Shown here in pieces: positions 24,101-34,979 of a stretch of DNA of 64,000 nucleotides. This DNA is from Sphaeramia orbicularis (Eukaryota > Chordata > Actinopteri > Kurtiformes > Apogonidae): contig NC_043957.1 in NCBI RefSeq assembly GCF_902148855.1, positions 56,444,627 through 56,508,626 on the forward strand, in the 5' to 3' direction. Both the position numbers and the translations under genes were made by a program. Under the pieces are notes generated by a model. The model saw only the letters and a program-made list of their open reading frames with translations. It searched no databases and was not told the origin of the DNA. Numbering within the stretch: the first letter of the stretch is position 1; each line of letters starts with the position of its first letter.

Positions 24101-24820
24101 GGCTTTAGTCTGGAAGCCGATGAGATGAGCAGACTCGCAGACCGGACCCAGGAGAGGCTATATGGGAGGAAGCCGAGTGGTAACCAGAGGCCTGACAGTC
24201 AGGAGAACGACTCCCATAGATGTGACGGGCACTCCTCTTCATCCTTCTCCACCTCTTCTCCTTCCAAGTCAGTCTGTAGTAGTTCTAGTCCCCACAGGGA
24301 CAGCCACAAACGAGAGCAAACATCCCACAAAGGCAGTGATGTACAAGATGTTTATGAGGATGATGAAGAATCACAGAGTCACCAAACAGATTCCTCTCCA
24401 GCCCAACCGACTGCCTCTTCCCAAGATACAATTTTGTTCCAGTTGTCCCAGTACAATGCATACTACAACGGCATTCACGGCAGTCCTACAGACGTTGACT
24501 CTACATACGCTCAGGGCGAGTCACACCCTTCTAAACATTCTTTCATTGGCTTTACTTATCCACAGAACACCCTTCAACACTCTCCTTTCCCTGTGACACA
24601 ACCACACAAACCAAATGTGCAGCCTCACAATTACAATACCTGGGGACGTTTTAATCCAGACCTTTCAATGAGTGAGGGTCAAACCGGATTGATTAAAGGC
24701 CCCCGCTGCCTCACACTTGTCCAAAACTCTGTAAAGGTAAAAAAGAAGATGAAAAACCAAATAGAGAGAAGGTTGTTGAATTGTGAGTCTTTTAGTCCTT
24801 TTCCATCTTCAAGCTTGTAG
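18168..24820 (+). CDS. ZNF318-like protein 2 (finger-less, three or more coding exons)
   Basis: Exons 18168-18500, 20251-20388 and 23579-24820 join in phase 0 (TCAAAG|GTGTGT, CCCTTTCAG|, AGTGAG|GTATGT, TTTCTCTTAG|), giving at least 570 residues. Exon 1 has an acidic start and a charged helix (ELIRKRRELKAIEEKILLKK). Exon 3 carries the two blocks shared with gene 1: GFLRFLEVLNKGVDLNVLSR and RTQERLYGRKPS. It ends with PRCLTLVQ and a basic tail, and again has no C2H2 fingers. The start is uncertain. In-frame open codons continue upstream of 18168 to about 18105 and read like coding (FIVDEPLISFG), so an upstream exon may exist or this exon may begin earlier. The same-strand tandem position and shared blocks indicate duplication with divergence. 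Nuclear function is inferred only from the ZNF318 likeness. Confidence 0.75.
18845..18990 (-). mobile_element. L2-type LINE 3' end, antisense
   Basis: CAATCAAATTTTATTTATAT, GTGACACTTTACATATCGAG and CCCAACAGAATCCTCCAGGA are the reverse complement of an L2 3' UTR and tail. No coding part remains. Confidence 0.6.
19067..20165 (+). mobile_element. L2-type LINE, 5'-truncated copy
   Basis: The frame at 19067-19528 matches the C-terminal part of an L2 ORF2 (LGVVMDSDLNFKNHIQ, SGVDYCNSIFSGLP, QNAAARVLTKTKRVDHI). The continuation is visible in other frames up to about 19880 (LVLAYKALTGLGP-like, APYIWNKLP-like). The 3' end GCACCTTGAATTGCCTTGTT with a CTTGC tail is at about 20165. A 35-bp segment is triplicated at 19471-19575. 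Confidence 0.8.
20389..23578 (+). other. Intron 2 of ZNF318-like gene 2
   Basis: Bounded by GTATGT at 20389 and TTTCTCTTAG ending at 23578. A LINE fragment lies at 22300-23225. Possible hAT remnants near 21620 (CAATGGTTCTCAACTCATCT) are too short to call. Confidence 0.65.
22300..23225 (+). mobile_element. LINE fragment (jockey/Rex-type RT C-terminus plus tail)
   Basis: The frame at 22327-22719 encodes IDKLLNYCAAIWGNNYKSDI, LLKKKAIRLVNQAQYLAPTN and YNLRGTEIYKK, typical of the C-terminus of a non-LTR retrotransposon ORF2. The 3' UTR has CTTCTTCCCACTCCTTTTTG and ends CTCGAAATAAAACTACTACT. Related tails occur at 44596-44850 (antisense) and 63140-63262. Confidence 0.7.
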
Positions 24821-25395
24821 CTCTACAGAAGTTGCAGGCTCATTCTCTAAATATCTGTAGCTCTGTTCAGACCTGGCGTTACAGTGTATCGGATCTGTCT
24901 CAGGTGATCACTTGTGTTCAGAGCTAACCTCCCAGCTGCAACTCATTTATAGCCAAAAACCTGACGCAAGCTTTCATTTCAAGGTCAACATGCTGGATTT
25001 GTAATGTTTCTTTTCAAATTTGTTTTATTGTGCAGCTCAAACTTTTCAGCTACCATAAACTTTTTAAGGTCCAGTTCATGGTTGACATTTACAATTTGGA
25101 GTGACAGACCCAGCTCATTTTTTGTTCTTTTTCCAAATTTATATTGAATGGTCTCTGAACTCCAGTCAGTGACTCCATCATTAAGAATGTTCTTAAGCAA
25201 TAATGAATTGCTGTTTTTTGATTACACTGGATCATTTCATTTCTGCATTTCTGTGAATGTTGATGCCCTGTGTGTCTTCAGCCTTATTTCCCTCTTGTAT
25301 AAATTTGATGAAGCAAAAAAATATTTTTGTGCACTCTATTTTTTTTTTTATTATTCTTGTATGTTATATTAACACAGATGGTTTGTTGCTCACAG

Positions 25396-25401
25396 AATAA
25401 A
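25396..25401 (+). terminator. Candidate polyadenylation signal of ZNF318-like gene 2
   Basis: AATAAA 576 bp after the stop codon, in otherwise unique AT-rich sequence. It is a plausible but unproven 3' end. Confidence 0.35.
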
Positions 25402-25663
25402 GAAGTCTATGTCAACAAAACCAGTTATCAGTCTGTTGTGTTGAGGATAAAAGTGTATGCATCATGGGTTGTAGGTCATGGGTCAAAGGCTCATATTTTT
25501 CCAAACCCACTTTTATTAGTCTTTGTTTCATTTATTTGTGTATTTGGACTCTAATAGTTCACAAAGTCTGAATTTGAACCCTCCAGGTGCTGCAAAGCTA
25601 TCTTTATATTCACTTTGGCAAAAATCCAGTGGATTTCTACTACCTGTTTTAATTCCTGCTTAA

Positions 25664-25699
25664 TTTGTTGCGTCTATAACTAGTTATAGACGCAACAAA
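25664..25699. repeat. 36-bp perfect palindrome
   Basis: Arms 25664-25681 (TTTGTTGCGTCTATAACT) and 25682-25699 are exact reverse complements with no loop. See findings. Confidence 0.9.
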
Positions 25700-25799
25700 C
25701 TGTATGATGACTGTATGATGTCTTATATTTTTGCTTTGCATTATCTCCTGTTCTTCACTGCAATTTTTGAAGAAAAGGATTTTGTGGTAGCGCTCTAGT

Positions 25800-25917
25800 A
25801 GGAGCAGCGGCCTGATGTCCCTAATCTTTGAACTCAATTTCGTTTGATGTACTTTGTAATGTCAAACGACAATAAAGGCTATTCTATTCTATTTTATTCT
25901 ATTCTATTCTATTCTAG
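25800..25917 (+). mobile_element. Retroelement 3' tail with (TTCTA)n
   Basis: AATTTCGTTTGATGTACTTT, ATGTCAAACGACAATAAAGG and a TTCTA repeat form a tail common to fish LINE/SINE families. No coding part is seen next to it. Confidence 0.5.
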
Positions 25918-26090
25918 TTACGTCACGACATTTGCACATATAAGGTCCAGACTTCCGACGAACATTTCTCTGAGTAGAGGTGTAGAATTGCATAGGGACG
26001 CTAGGGACACGTCCCTACCAATACCCAGCCAATACCCAGCTACTACTGTGTTGTCCCTATCAACACAACCGCTGTCCATAGTGTTTAGTC

Positions 26091-26694
26091 CACAGGTGTT
26101 CAACATGTGGCCCAGGGGCCAAAACCGGCCCACTAAAGTTTCCAGTCTGGCCCGTGGGATGAATTTGCAAAGTGCAAGTTAGGGCATCGAACTCAAAAAT
26201 AATATCATAATAACCTACAAATAATGACAACACCATTTTTTTCCCTCCTTAATTTAGTGCAAAAAACATTAAACTATGAAAATATTTACATTAAGAAACT
26301 ATACTTTAACATTAAAATGTGAATAACCTGAACACATGAACAACCTGAAATGTCTAAAGAAAATTAAGTGCAATTTTAACAATATTTTGCCAGTTACTAA
26401 ATGTTTTGTGCCTTTGTAGATCTCATCTGTAACGCACATGATAAGTTGAGGCATAAAATTGCTAAAATTGTACTTATATTTCTTAACAAATTTTTTTTTC
26501 TCCAGGTTTTTCACATCCTTTTTGTTTCGATAGTTTGTAAATATAAATTCTGGCATAATTGAATGTTGTATTTTGCACTAAAAAAAATTGGAGTTGTCAT
26601 TATTTATTGGCTATTATGCTATTATTTGACTGGCCCACTTCAGATAAAACTGGACTGAATGTGGCCCCCAGAAGAAAATGAGTTTGACACCCCA
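26091..26694 (-). mobile_element. hAT MITE family C, copy with 8-bp target duplication
   Basis: Ends CACAGGTGTTCAACATGTGG and GAGTTTGACACCCCA. Flanked by GTTTAGTC on both sides (26083-26090 and 26695-26702). Same family as 32054, 33332 and 38593, with conserved GGCCCACT and GAATGTGGCCCC blocks. No ORF. Strand is given relative to the copy at 32054. Confidence 0.85.
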
Positions 26695-26702
26695 GTTTAG
26701 TC

Positions 26703-27540
26703 AATGATTATGGCACACAAAGGGTTAACAGTCGGTCTCTGCTAGAAGTCCCGCCTCTAACCTAATTATCACTCTCCGATTGGCTCTGCAGTTTTGCTAT
26801 GGTACATGTGATTGGCCGTCCCCGCTGTTACTCCATCTACTTGTAAATGCTACAGTTATACGCCAGTTAGACAGGAAAAGAAAAAAAAAACAAAAAAGTT
26901 GGACCGGACAGGACGCAGTTCATTTCTCCAACCGCTTCGCATAAGTTGTCAACATGTTTGCATTTGTTCTGCCGGGGTCACATCAGCTAGACGGATTTGA
27001 ATATCAGAGGTGTCGTTTACGTTTACATTTGTACATGTGTCTGTCTGAGTGCATGCATGCAGGCGTGTGCTTATGTGTGTCCGTGCGTGCAGGGCAGGTT
27101 TGTGGCATAGGCTGATAACTGATAACATGATAATTTCTCATTAATTTTCTTAAAAATAAAGAAATGAGGGGGAAAAAAACCAAAACAACAACACCCCCCG
27201 TAATTTCTCAGGTGAGCTCTCCCAGACCGGTGCTCACTGAGCATGTGCGTGAGTGACAGAGTGGAGTTGAATGACAGTCGGACAGGTGCAGAACTAAACA
27301 TCCAGATAAAGGATGGAGAATTTATCACCATGAAAAGGCCTTCCAAGACCTGAGCTGCACAGTTTAGAGGAGGCAGAAAAATAATCCAATTATAGAGGTA
27401 TGGAACCTTTTATAATGTTACAAAATGTTAGATGTTGCTAGCTACAGCTAGCTGAACTGAAATGAAGCTAAGTTGGCTAATAATGGAACTGTAGATGATT
27501 AAGATATGAGAGATCTGCTAAGGTGTGTGGGTTACTGATG
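26703..27540. other. Unique intergenic stretch with promoter-like boxes
   Basis: No gene recognised. GATTGGCT at about 26780 and GATTGGCC at about 26812 are CCAAT-type boxes, and the sequence around them is richer in CpG than its surroundings. No coding exon that would use them was found. Confidence 0.3.
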
Positions 27541-27544
27541 AACT

Positions 27545-27798
27545 GGGTTGTATATGTTTCTATGTGGTTTATATATGTTTCTGTCTGGTTTACTGCAAGT
27601 TGGCTGGTTTATAAATGTCTCTATCTGATTTATTTATGTTTTTATATAGCTTACTCCTAGCTGGTGGTTTGATATATGTGTCTATGTGGTTTATATATGT
27701 TTCTATCTGATTTAATTATGTTGCTATATAGTTTAGTCCTAACTGGCTGTTTGATATATGTTTCTATGTGGTTAATAAATGTTTCTATCTGATTTAAT
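27545..27798. repeat. Degenerate AT-rich minisatellite
   Basis: Repeats of GTTTCTATNTGGTTTATATAT-like subunits of about 21 bp recur, arranged in higher-order steps of about 123 and 81 bp, with AGCTGGCTGG-like spacers. The last units are at 27759-27798. Confidence 0.65.
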
Positions 27799-28227
27799 TA
27801 TAAACATCAACTTTCAGGAGTACTGCCTTGGAGCACTTTTGTGTCCCCACCAATGTCAAAATCAAACCTACTTCCTTGTCTCTGAGTTCGACATAATTGT
27901 TTATCAGCAGCTGTGGTTGTTGTAGTCCATACTGAAAATATGTCCAAACTTCAAGCAGAGTACCTAAAATGTTAAGTTGTTGGTTGAACGGGACAGAGCA
28001 GCACAGCCAACAACCTGGAGGGGGTGGGGCCTGAAGTGGCTGTGCCCCAAACCACCTTTCTGTTGTCATTACTCAGAAATAGGGTTGACGATGGACCTGT
28101 GGAGTTGAATTAATGAAGAATTAAGACCCAAGCAGAGCATTTAGACTTTATGTAGACCACAGGGAAATGACTGAAAATGCATGATTCCATTTAAAAAAGC
28201 AAAATATCACTCCTTTAAAGCTTCCAT

Positions 28228-28762
28228 CAGTGGCTGACCGCGCATTTCGCTCCTCAGCCTTCAGTAGTGCTCTGTCTGAACCAGTCCACCCCTCAATAAC
28301 TATTTTGTGGTTCTATAAACCATCTTATTATGCAGAAATGCAGTACAAAGAGCTGTTGCATCGCAGATAGATAACTCCTGTAGCCACAATAAACGCCTTT
28401 ACTGAATAAACAAACCCGGGGTGCACAAGTCTCCTTCTACTGCAGCCGCAGCTGCGACACGCAGAAAAAAGCATCAATAACAACCTCATTAACTTGCAAT
28501 ATTATTTAGGAAAATAGCAACATTTTACTCACCAAAAATTTGGATTCTTGGTACACCAAATCCATCCTCCTTTCTTTCCTCCAAAAGAGTTCAACTACTC
28601 TGTCGTACAGACTATCCGTGCGGGTAGCGGTGGTAGTCAGTGGAGTGAAAGTGACGGACAAATCCTTTTCCTGGTTGTGACCGGCTTGCTAGCTTCGGAA
28701 TTGCGTGACCTTTCTTAACCACGTCCAGCTTTTCTTGAAAAGTCCGTCATGAAAATGGCTTT
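28228..28762 (-). mobile_element. hAT element (CAGTGGCGGACCG family), truncated copy
   Basis: Starts CAGTGGCTGACCGCGCATTT and follows the array hAT copies to GAAAATGGCTTT at 28762, where homology jumps to the spacer part of the unit. The 5' half, in element orientation, is missing. Confidence 0.65.
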
Positions 28763-29167
28763 AACGAGGAGGAGGAGAAAATTGTAACTTTTCCCCTTGG
28801 TTGATCTTTGTAAAGAAAATGTCTTTGTGGGAACATTTTTTGAGTTGGCGCTGTCTAAACCTCTCCTTTCTTTGGACTCATTCAGTGTGGACAAAGGAAA
28901 CGTATTGGAATTTTGAAAGGGCTTAACAGAAACAGTAAAGACTTATGCGGGCGTCGAGTGGGGGTGTTTGTCCTGACTGTTTTTGGCTGGAAAGGGGGCA
29001 AATGGTTGAAGCCACAACAGCACCGCCCTTTCCTTCCCACGCATCCAGACTCTGGGTCCCTGTCTCCATGGCACTCTCTGAGTTTTGGACTCAATCAGCG
29101 TACCTTTTTCTCCCGTCGATGGGTGAAGCAGCAGCGCCCTGTGCTGGGCACACAGAAAAGGGTCAAA

Positions 29168-29285
29168 GCTTACAGCACCTGGTATTCCCAGGCGGTCAAC
29201 CCTCCAAGTACTGACCAGGCCCAACCCTCTTTTGCTTCTGAGAACAGACAAGCTCAGGCGCGTTCAGGGTGGTGTGGCCGTAAGC
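29168..29285 (-). pseudogene. 5S rRNA relic, old copy
   Basis: Read on the minus strand it begins GCTTACGGCCACACCACCCT and ends CCAGGTGCTGTAAGC, 118 nt. It matches 5S rRNA with changes scattered along the length, including in the internal promoter region. It keeps some 5S bases that the relics in the array have lost, so the decay is independent. Confidence 0.75.
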
Positions 29286-29629
29286 CAGGTTGGTTGTCAT
29301 AGTCCCCCTCTTTATAGATTTAATCACAACGACGAGCAGGTTTTCCACTATGTTTTCCGATATGTCAAATCGAAATCATTCAGTAAGAAAGTGGCAAAGG
29401 ACAAACAAAGTGATCTAAATAATCTCTGAAAGAGTCAAGATGAACATACCGGCCTGGAACCAAGCTGGAAACAGCAGTTTGTGCGTATATTCAGTGTCTG
29501 AAGGAGGGGGGATGTGGCGGTTGGACGCTTACGGCCACGGTGAAAGCAAAGTTTCACCAGGTAACCCTCAGATGTGTTGTGACACCATGGTTTTGTTCTC
29601 GTCCTGTAATGACCTCTATCTCGGTAATG

Positions 29630-30710
29630 CAGTGGCGGACCGCGCATTTCGCTCCTCAGCCTTCAGTAGTGCTCTGTCTGAATCAATCCACCCCTCAATA
29701 ACTATTTTGTGGTTCTACAAACCATCTTATTATGCAGAAATGCTGTCCAAAGAGCCGCTGTGTCACAGATAGATAACTCCTGTAGCCACAAGAAATGCCT
29801 TTACTGAATAAACAAACCCGGGGTGCACAAGTCTTCTTCTACTGCAGCCGCAGCTGCGACACGCAGAAAAAAAGCATCAATAACAACCTCATTAACTTGC
29901 AATATTATTTAGGAAAATAGCAACATTTTACTCACCAAAAATTTGGATTCTTGGTACACCAAATCCATCCTCACTTCTTTCCTCAAAAAGAGTTCAACTA
30001 CTCTGTTGTGCAGACTATCCGTGCGGGTAGCGGTGGTAGTCAGTGGAGTGAAAGTGACGGACAAATCCTTTTCCTGGTTGTGACCGGCTTGCTAGCTTCG
30101 GAATTGCGCGACCTTTCTTAACCACGTCCAGCTTTTCTTGAAAAGTCCGTCTTGAAAATGGCTTTGACAATAAATCTGCAACCAAATCCGTTTCTTCTCC
30201 TCCTTCAGCCATTGTGGGTTGACAAAACAGCTACGAAACCAACACAACTGCATTTCTGTTCATGCAGCTGTCTACAGATGCAGTTTGCTAGCGTTGGCTA
30301 CTGCGCTCTCTAACTATCCAATCAAAGGGTGTGAATACGCTGACGTTACCGTAAGCCTGCTAGAGGGCCTTGGTGTCGCCAACTCCAAATCTGATTGGTT
30401 GAAGCAGCAGTTTCATGGACACTTATGTTTTGCTTCACTGATTGTGAAGGCCTCCAGGCAGGTTTCTTTGACTTTGGCCCTGCCCGGCAACAAATGACGG
30501 CTGAAATGTGATTGGTTAAAGGCTTTCATATGAAAATGCGCGTCTGGAAGCAGCACAACCAGGGGAAAAGCTATGAAAGGAAGCGGACAGACCGTTTGGA
30601 ATAATTTAATTAATTATTCCTTGGCAAAATATAACTAACATCAGTCTGTGATTCAGATATTTTTTTAGGCCAGTAGAGTAGGCCTTGCAGGCCCTGACGG
30701 TCCACCACTG
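29630..30710 (-). mobile_element. hAT element without the ACCTCC insertion
   Basis: Ends CAGTGGCGGACCGCGC and GGCCCTGACGGTCCACCACTG. On the minus strand it encodes, from 30212, about 66 residues (LLSKPFSRRTFQEKLDVVKK, FVRHFHSTDYHRYP). I recognise this as the N-terminus of ZMYM1-like/TTF-type hAT transposases. Size 1.08 kb, about that of the array copies minus their inner insertion. Non-autonomous: the catalytic part is absent. Confidence 0.75.
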
Positions 30711-32045
30711 AGATATGTATATATATATTGTTATGGTCTGGCTCAGTGACCACAACAAAACAATCAAACGGAGGATGGGGGATCAATGGTAAACGTGTGA
30801 TTTATTTTACAAAGTAAGGATTAAGTGCAAACGAAACCATAACCAGATCACAAAGCACAATAAAAACCGAAGGTGGCTCGGGCTGAGCATCCAGCCGGTG
30901 GCAGAGAGAGAGAGAGCGTGGTCTGGACAGCCATCCTTTATGTCCTGGGAACCAACGGCCGAAGGTGTTATCCATTCCCAGGCACCACCTCACACACACT
31001 GACACAGCTACTGCAGGAGGAGGAAACACACCCACAAACACAGACAGGCAGCACAGAGGCCCTGGGGCTTTGAATAATTAGTTCAATTCCCAAAATGCAC
31101 CTGTGAGCGAACAAAGCGTTAAAAAAAAAAATAGTATTGTGTGATTTTTGTGTCCTTTTAACCATCTTACATGTGGATTTATGTATTAAATATAATGTAA
31201 ATTAATATAAAAGAATTTTTTATCTTAAAAATAGTTTCTCTTTTATCTCCGTAAGTATATCTTTTTCAAATAGACCCAATGTACTTCCAAACCTGCTTCA
31301 TAACATTCGTCTACATCTGGGCTGAATTTTTAGCCCCATGTCCTGTTTTAAGGACCAGTTTCAGAGAAAAACCAATATACAGTATTTTTCAGTTTTGTTT
31401 TTGTTTTTTTTCCAGTTTTTCAAATCCCCACACTTCACAGGCACACAGCATAAGAAGTGGAACTAACTTGTCAAAAAGGTCAAGGGTGACCTCTAGTGGC
31501 AGATCAAACGCTCCACTGTTACACCTGCAGGTTTCTAAGTCCAGTTTCCCCCACCAGCGATTAGAACTGAACAAGTCTGTGGGATGACACACTGAAGATT
31601 TTCAAAAGAGCTAAACCAGTCCAGTTGAACCCACAAGAACTACTTTAAGGTACCTGATACAAATATGGTGAAATTAGAGATAACTATGTGAACTATGCAT
31701 GTCTTTGTCTTTGATCCGTTACTGACGACTGTCTTACTTGTACTAAACATTGGACCAAACCGTCCTGAACACATGGTTTCATGACATTTAAGCTAACCAA
31801 GTGTACACAAATATGAATTAACATCAACTTATGTACTGATGAAGAACAGGGTGGGTCAGAATTAGTCACATTTATTCCCTTTCCAGAATTTATTAGACAG
31901 AAGCAACAAAAACATTGGGTTCATGTCCCACAAACGTGAGTTCAAGTTAAGTATCTCGAATTTTTTAATCCAGTTTCCTAAAAAATGTCTTGACAAAAAT
32001 ACAGATATGATTTATTCTGTGATCTGATTTCATGTCCTTTTATAG
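30711..32045. other. Intergenic, no gene seen
   Basis: A TGTTATGGTCTGGCTC start at about 30729 and the 350 bp after it look repeat-like, but the family is not recognised. The rest is AT-rich with no supported feature. Confidence 0.4.
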
Positions 32046-32053
32046 ACATACAG

Positions 32054-32732
32054 CAGGGGTGTCAAACTCATTTCAGTTCAGTTCCACATTCAGCCTAATA
32101 TGATCTAAAGTGGGCCGGACCAGTAAAATGATATAAATAATAGAATAAGAACTTATAAATAATGTCAACTCCAGAGTTTTGTCTATGTTTCTGAGTGAAA
32201 AAAGTCAAATTCCATGATGAAAATGTTTACACTTATGAACCGTACTTGAACATAACATGAACAAAAATGAACAACCTGAAAATTCTTCAGAAAAAAAGTG
32301 CAATGTTAACAATATTGCGCCTAAGTTGATCATTTATACATGTGCATCGCAACTTAATGATGTAGTAACAGGCAGAATATTGTATAAAATTCCACATACT
32401 TCTCTTAAGACATTTCAGATTGTTTGTATTTGTTCAGGATATTCATATTTTATGTAAAAGGATAGTCTGTAAATGTAACTTTTTTTCTAATTTAACTTTT
32501 TTTAAACTAAAACAAAGGGGAAAATTTGCAGTTTTCATTATTTATAGGTTATTATGATAATATTTTACTAGTCTGATCCACTTTAGATTGAATTGACCTA
32601 AAATGATTTTAACATCCTTGATTGTTAATATCTTCAGTGTAATTCTTGTGTTTCACAGATTCATCCTAGGGGCCAGATTGGACCCTTTGACGGGCCGATT
32701 TTGGCCCCCGGGCCACATGATCGACACCTCTG
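32054..32732 (+). mobile_element. hAT MITE family C copy
   Basis: Ends CAGGGGTGTCAAACTCATTT and GGGCCACATGATCGACACCTCTG. Flanks ACATACAG (32046-32053) and ATCTACAG (32733-32740) match at 6 of 8. Length 679 bp, no ORF. Confidence 0.8.
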
Positions 32733-32740
32733 ATCTACAG

Positions 32741-33323
32741 GAAGTCGTGGTTTCATTCTCCTGCCATGCAGAGGTGTGGTTTCCTCACACTCCTACCAGA
32801 TGAGGTAGAGAATTGGGTGGAGGCTTCTATGTGTGACTGGATCTGATCTAATGAGTGTTTGGGTTCCATCCTGAGGACATGATCAGTCACATTTAAGTTC
32901 CAGCAGAATGCACAAACTGTCATCTTTTGTCAACAATGGATGATAAAAGAAGAACATCAAGCTCTTCCATGTGACTTGTGTCTTATATTAGCTCTGTTGG
33001 ATAGAATCAAGTTGGAACTGGAAACTGATCTGTTTGTTTTCTTCAAACTAAACAGTCTGTGCTTTTTTAGACTATAGTCTGTTTGGATCTGTTACTCACT
33101 GGGATATTTGATCTGATACTTTCTTTTGCCCCTAATAAAATTTTAATTATGGCTCATTTTTGCTGTTAGTTAACATATTTAATTATATTTTATGTGAAGT
33201 TTTGTCAGGAACAGGCTATTTTAGCCATTTGTGCAAGTTAAACAAAAAACAAAGAACTGATGTTTTTTTTTTTTTGGGTCCATTACCAGGCTTATTTTGT
33301 CATTTTTTAACCACAATAACATC
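32741..33323. other. Intergenic, no gene seen
   Basis: Unique AT-rich sequence between two hAT MITEs. No coding, RNA or repeat feature recognised. Confidence 0.5.
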
Positions 33324-33331
33324 ATTTAAGT

Positions 33332-33967
33332 CACAGGTGTCAAACATGCGGCCCGGGGGCCAAATCCGGCCCACCAAAGGATCCAATCTGGCTCGTAGGA
33401 TGAATTTGTGAAATACAAAAATTACACTGAAGATATTAACAATCGAGGATGTCAAAATGATTTTGATTCAGATTCCACATACAGACCAATTAGATATCAA
33501 GTGGGTCAGACTAGTGAAATACTACCATATTAAACCTATAAATATGGAAAACAGCAAATTTTATCTGTTTTAGTGTAAAAAAAGGAAATTACGTGAAAAT
33601 ATTTATATTAAAAAACATGTTGTTTTACAAAAAATGTGAAAAACCTGAAATGTCTTAAGATAAGTAAATGCAATTTGACCAATATGCTGCCTGTTATTAA
33701 ATGTTTCATGCATTTGTAATTGTAATGTAAGTTGTAACGCACATGTGTAAAGGATAAACTAATAATCTGAGGCAGAATATTGTTAAAATTGCACTTGTTT
33801 TTCTTAAGACGTTTCCACTTGTTCATGTTATTCAGATTTTTGTAGATGTTAACATTATCATAATTTAATTTGACTTTTTTCACTGTTATTATTTTACTGG
33901 TCCAGCCCACTTGAGATCATATCGGGCTGAATGTGGCCCCTGAACTAAAATGAGTTTGACACCCCTG
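33332..33967 (-). mobile_element. hAT MITE family C copy with exact 8-bp duplication
   Basis: Starts CACAGGTGTCAAACATGCGG, ends AAATGAGTTTGACACCCCTG, flanked by ATTTAAGT on both sides (33324-33331, 33968-33975). Length 636 bp. Orientation is opposite to the copy at 32054. Confidence 0.9.
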
Positions 33968-34103
33968 ATTTAAGTCAATCGTCATCATTCTTGTCACATC
34001 AAAGTACTTACAAATACCTCCCAAAATATGTTTTATAAGTTACTTTAGGTTAGGTCACCCCTCAGTGACAAAACGTAAATTGTCAATTGCTAAATCCCAA
34101 TTA

Positions 34104-34262
34104 CTTACCATTGTCCTTAGCTGCCCTGAGGTTGTGGATCCGTTTGTCCGGCGGGCCAAGGAAGTGAGCCAGGTATGTGTGACTGGTGATCCAGTCCAGT
34201 GGGAGGATGTCATCACTGAGTCTGAGCCTGAGCACAGGACTGACCACAACGGACCCACAGCT
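34104..34262 (-). other. Candidate orphan exon on the minus strand
   Basis: On the minus strand an open stretch reads LRLRLSDDILPLDWITSHTY, then LAHFLGPPDKRIHNLRAAKD. It ends at a strong donor (AATGG|TAAGTAA type) and starts after AGGTCAG-type acceptor sequence. The text looks like conserved protein, but no neighbouring exon was found and I do not recognise the family. Confidence 0.3.
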
Positions 34263-34439
34263 GACCTTCTGTTTATCCCTGCCCACCATAAAAGACACAG
34301 ACAGATAAGGACGTAAAACAGTATTTATAGAACACCTTTCAAAGTCACAGTTCTGAAGGAGACAGTTCAAAGCACAAAGTGTCATCAAATACAATTTGAG
34401 GAAGAAAATTTGTGATTTGTGAATGCAGACGGCACCCTT

Positions 34440-34855
34440 ATTGTTTGAGAGCACAGACGGCACCCTTTTGTCTCATGTCCCCTGTTGAGCTAACCTCTTT
34501 AGCATTAACCAGTGATGTTTTGATTATATGTTAAGATGCCTCCACCAGATCTGAGAGACTTACCCTCCTTTCCCTTGGTGTGAACCCCCCCTTCCTGGAG
34601 TGCGACCCCCCTCCCCTTTCCCCTGAATGTAAATTCTCTTGTCTCCTTCCTAAAGTACAACCCCCTTTTCTTTATTACTTTGTTTGTTTTTTTGTTTTCT
34701 ATTGACTGCTTTGAAGTAACTGTATAAATACCATCAGAAAACATAGATTCGGGGTCAGACTACTAAAACAGACTCTGTCTGCATCGGTACTCTCACCGTG
34801 CTCCGGAACACTAAATAAAGCTACACTCATCGCAGCAAACTTTGAACCACATTTT
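34440..34855 (+). mobile_element. LTR-like fossil fragment (family uncertain)
   Basis: The stretch has the layout of a retroelement long terminal repeat: a TATA box (TATAAATA, 34723-34730) followed about 90 bp later by AATAAA (34814-34819). A CA-rich end precedes unrelated sequence. No internal coding region is seen on either side, so if it is an LTR it is solitary. Ends and target repeats could not be fixed, and age cannot be estimated from one copy. Confidence 0.35.
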
Positions 34856-34932
34856 GTGATTTTTCTTCGACAAATTAATTGTTGAATGTTTTAATATAGT
34901 AGACCAATCTAATGCACACACTGCAGACACAT

Positions 34933-34935
<3 letters not shown>

Positions 34936-34977
<42 letters not shown>
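34936..34977. repeat. (AT)n microsatellite
   Basis: About 21 uninterrupted AT units, about 340 bp upstream of the TRIM start. Confidence 0.95.

Positions 34978-34979
<2 letters not shown>

Larger units (their letters stand above)
28228..30710. repeat. Old diverged relative of the 5S-linked repeat unit
   Basis: Composed of a truncated hAT copy (28228-about 28762), then spacer with a minus-strand 5S relic (about 28765-29629), then a full-length hAT copy (29630-30710). The order matches the array units at 53.7-63.1 kb. It lacks the plus-strand 5S gene, the ACCTCC insertion and the 73-bp duplication, and shows many substitutions, so it split off early. Confidence 0.75.

Noticed and set aside
28882-29302. 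Overlapping open frames near 29 kb
   Set aside because: They cover the 5S relic and array spacer and are not conserved as a protein between unit copies.
30729-31080. Repeat-like block starting TGTTATGGTCTGGCTC
   Set aside because: Felt like a dispersed retroelement end, but no second copy, tail or inverted partner is in the window.
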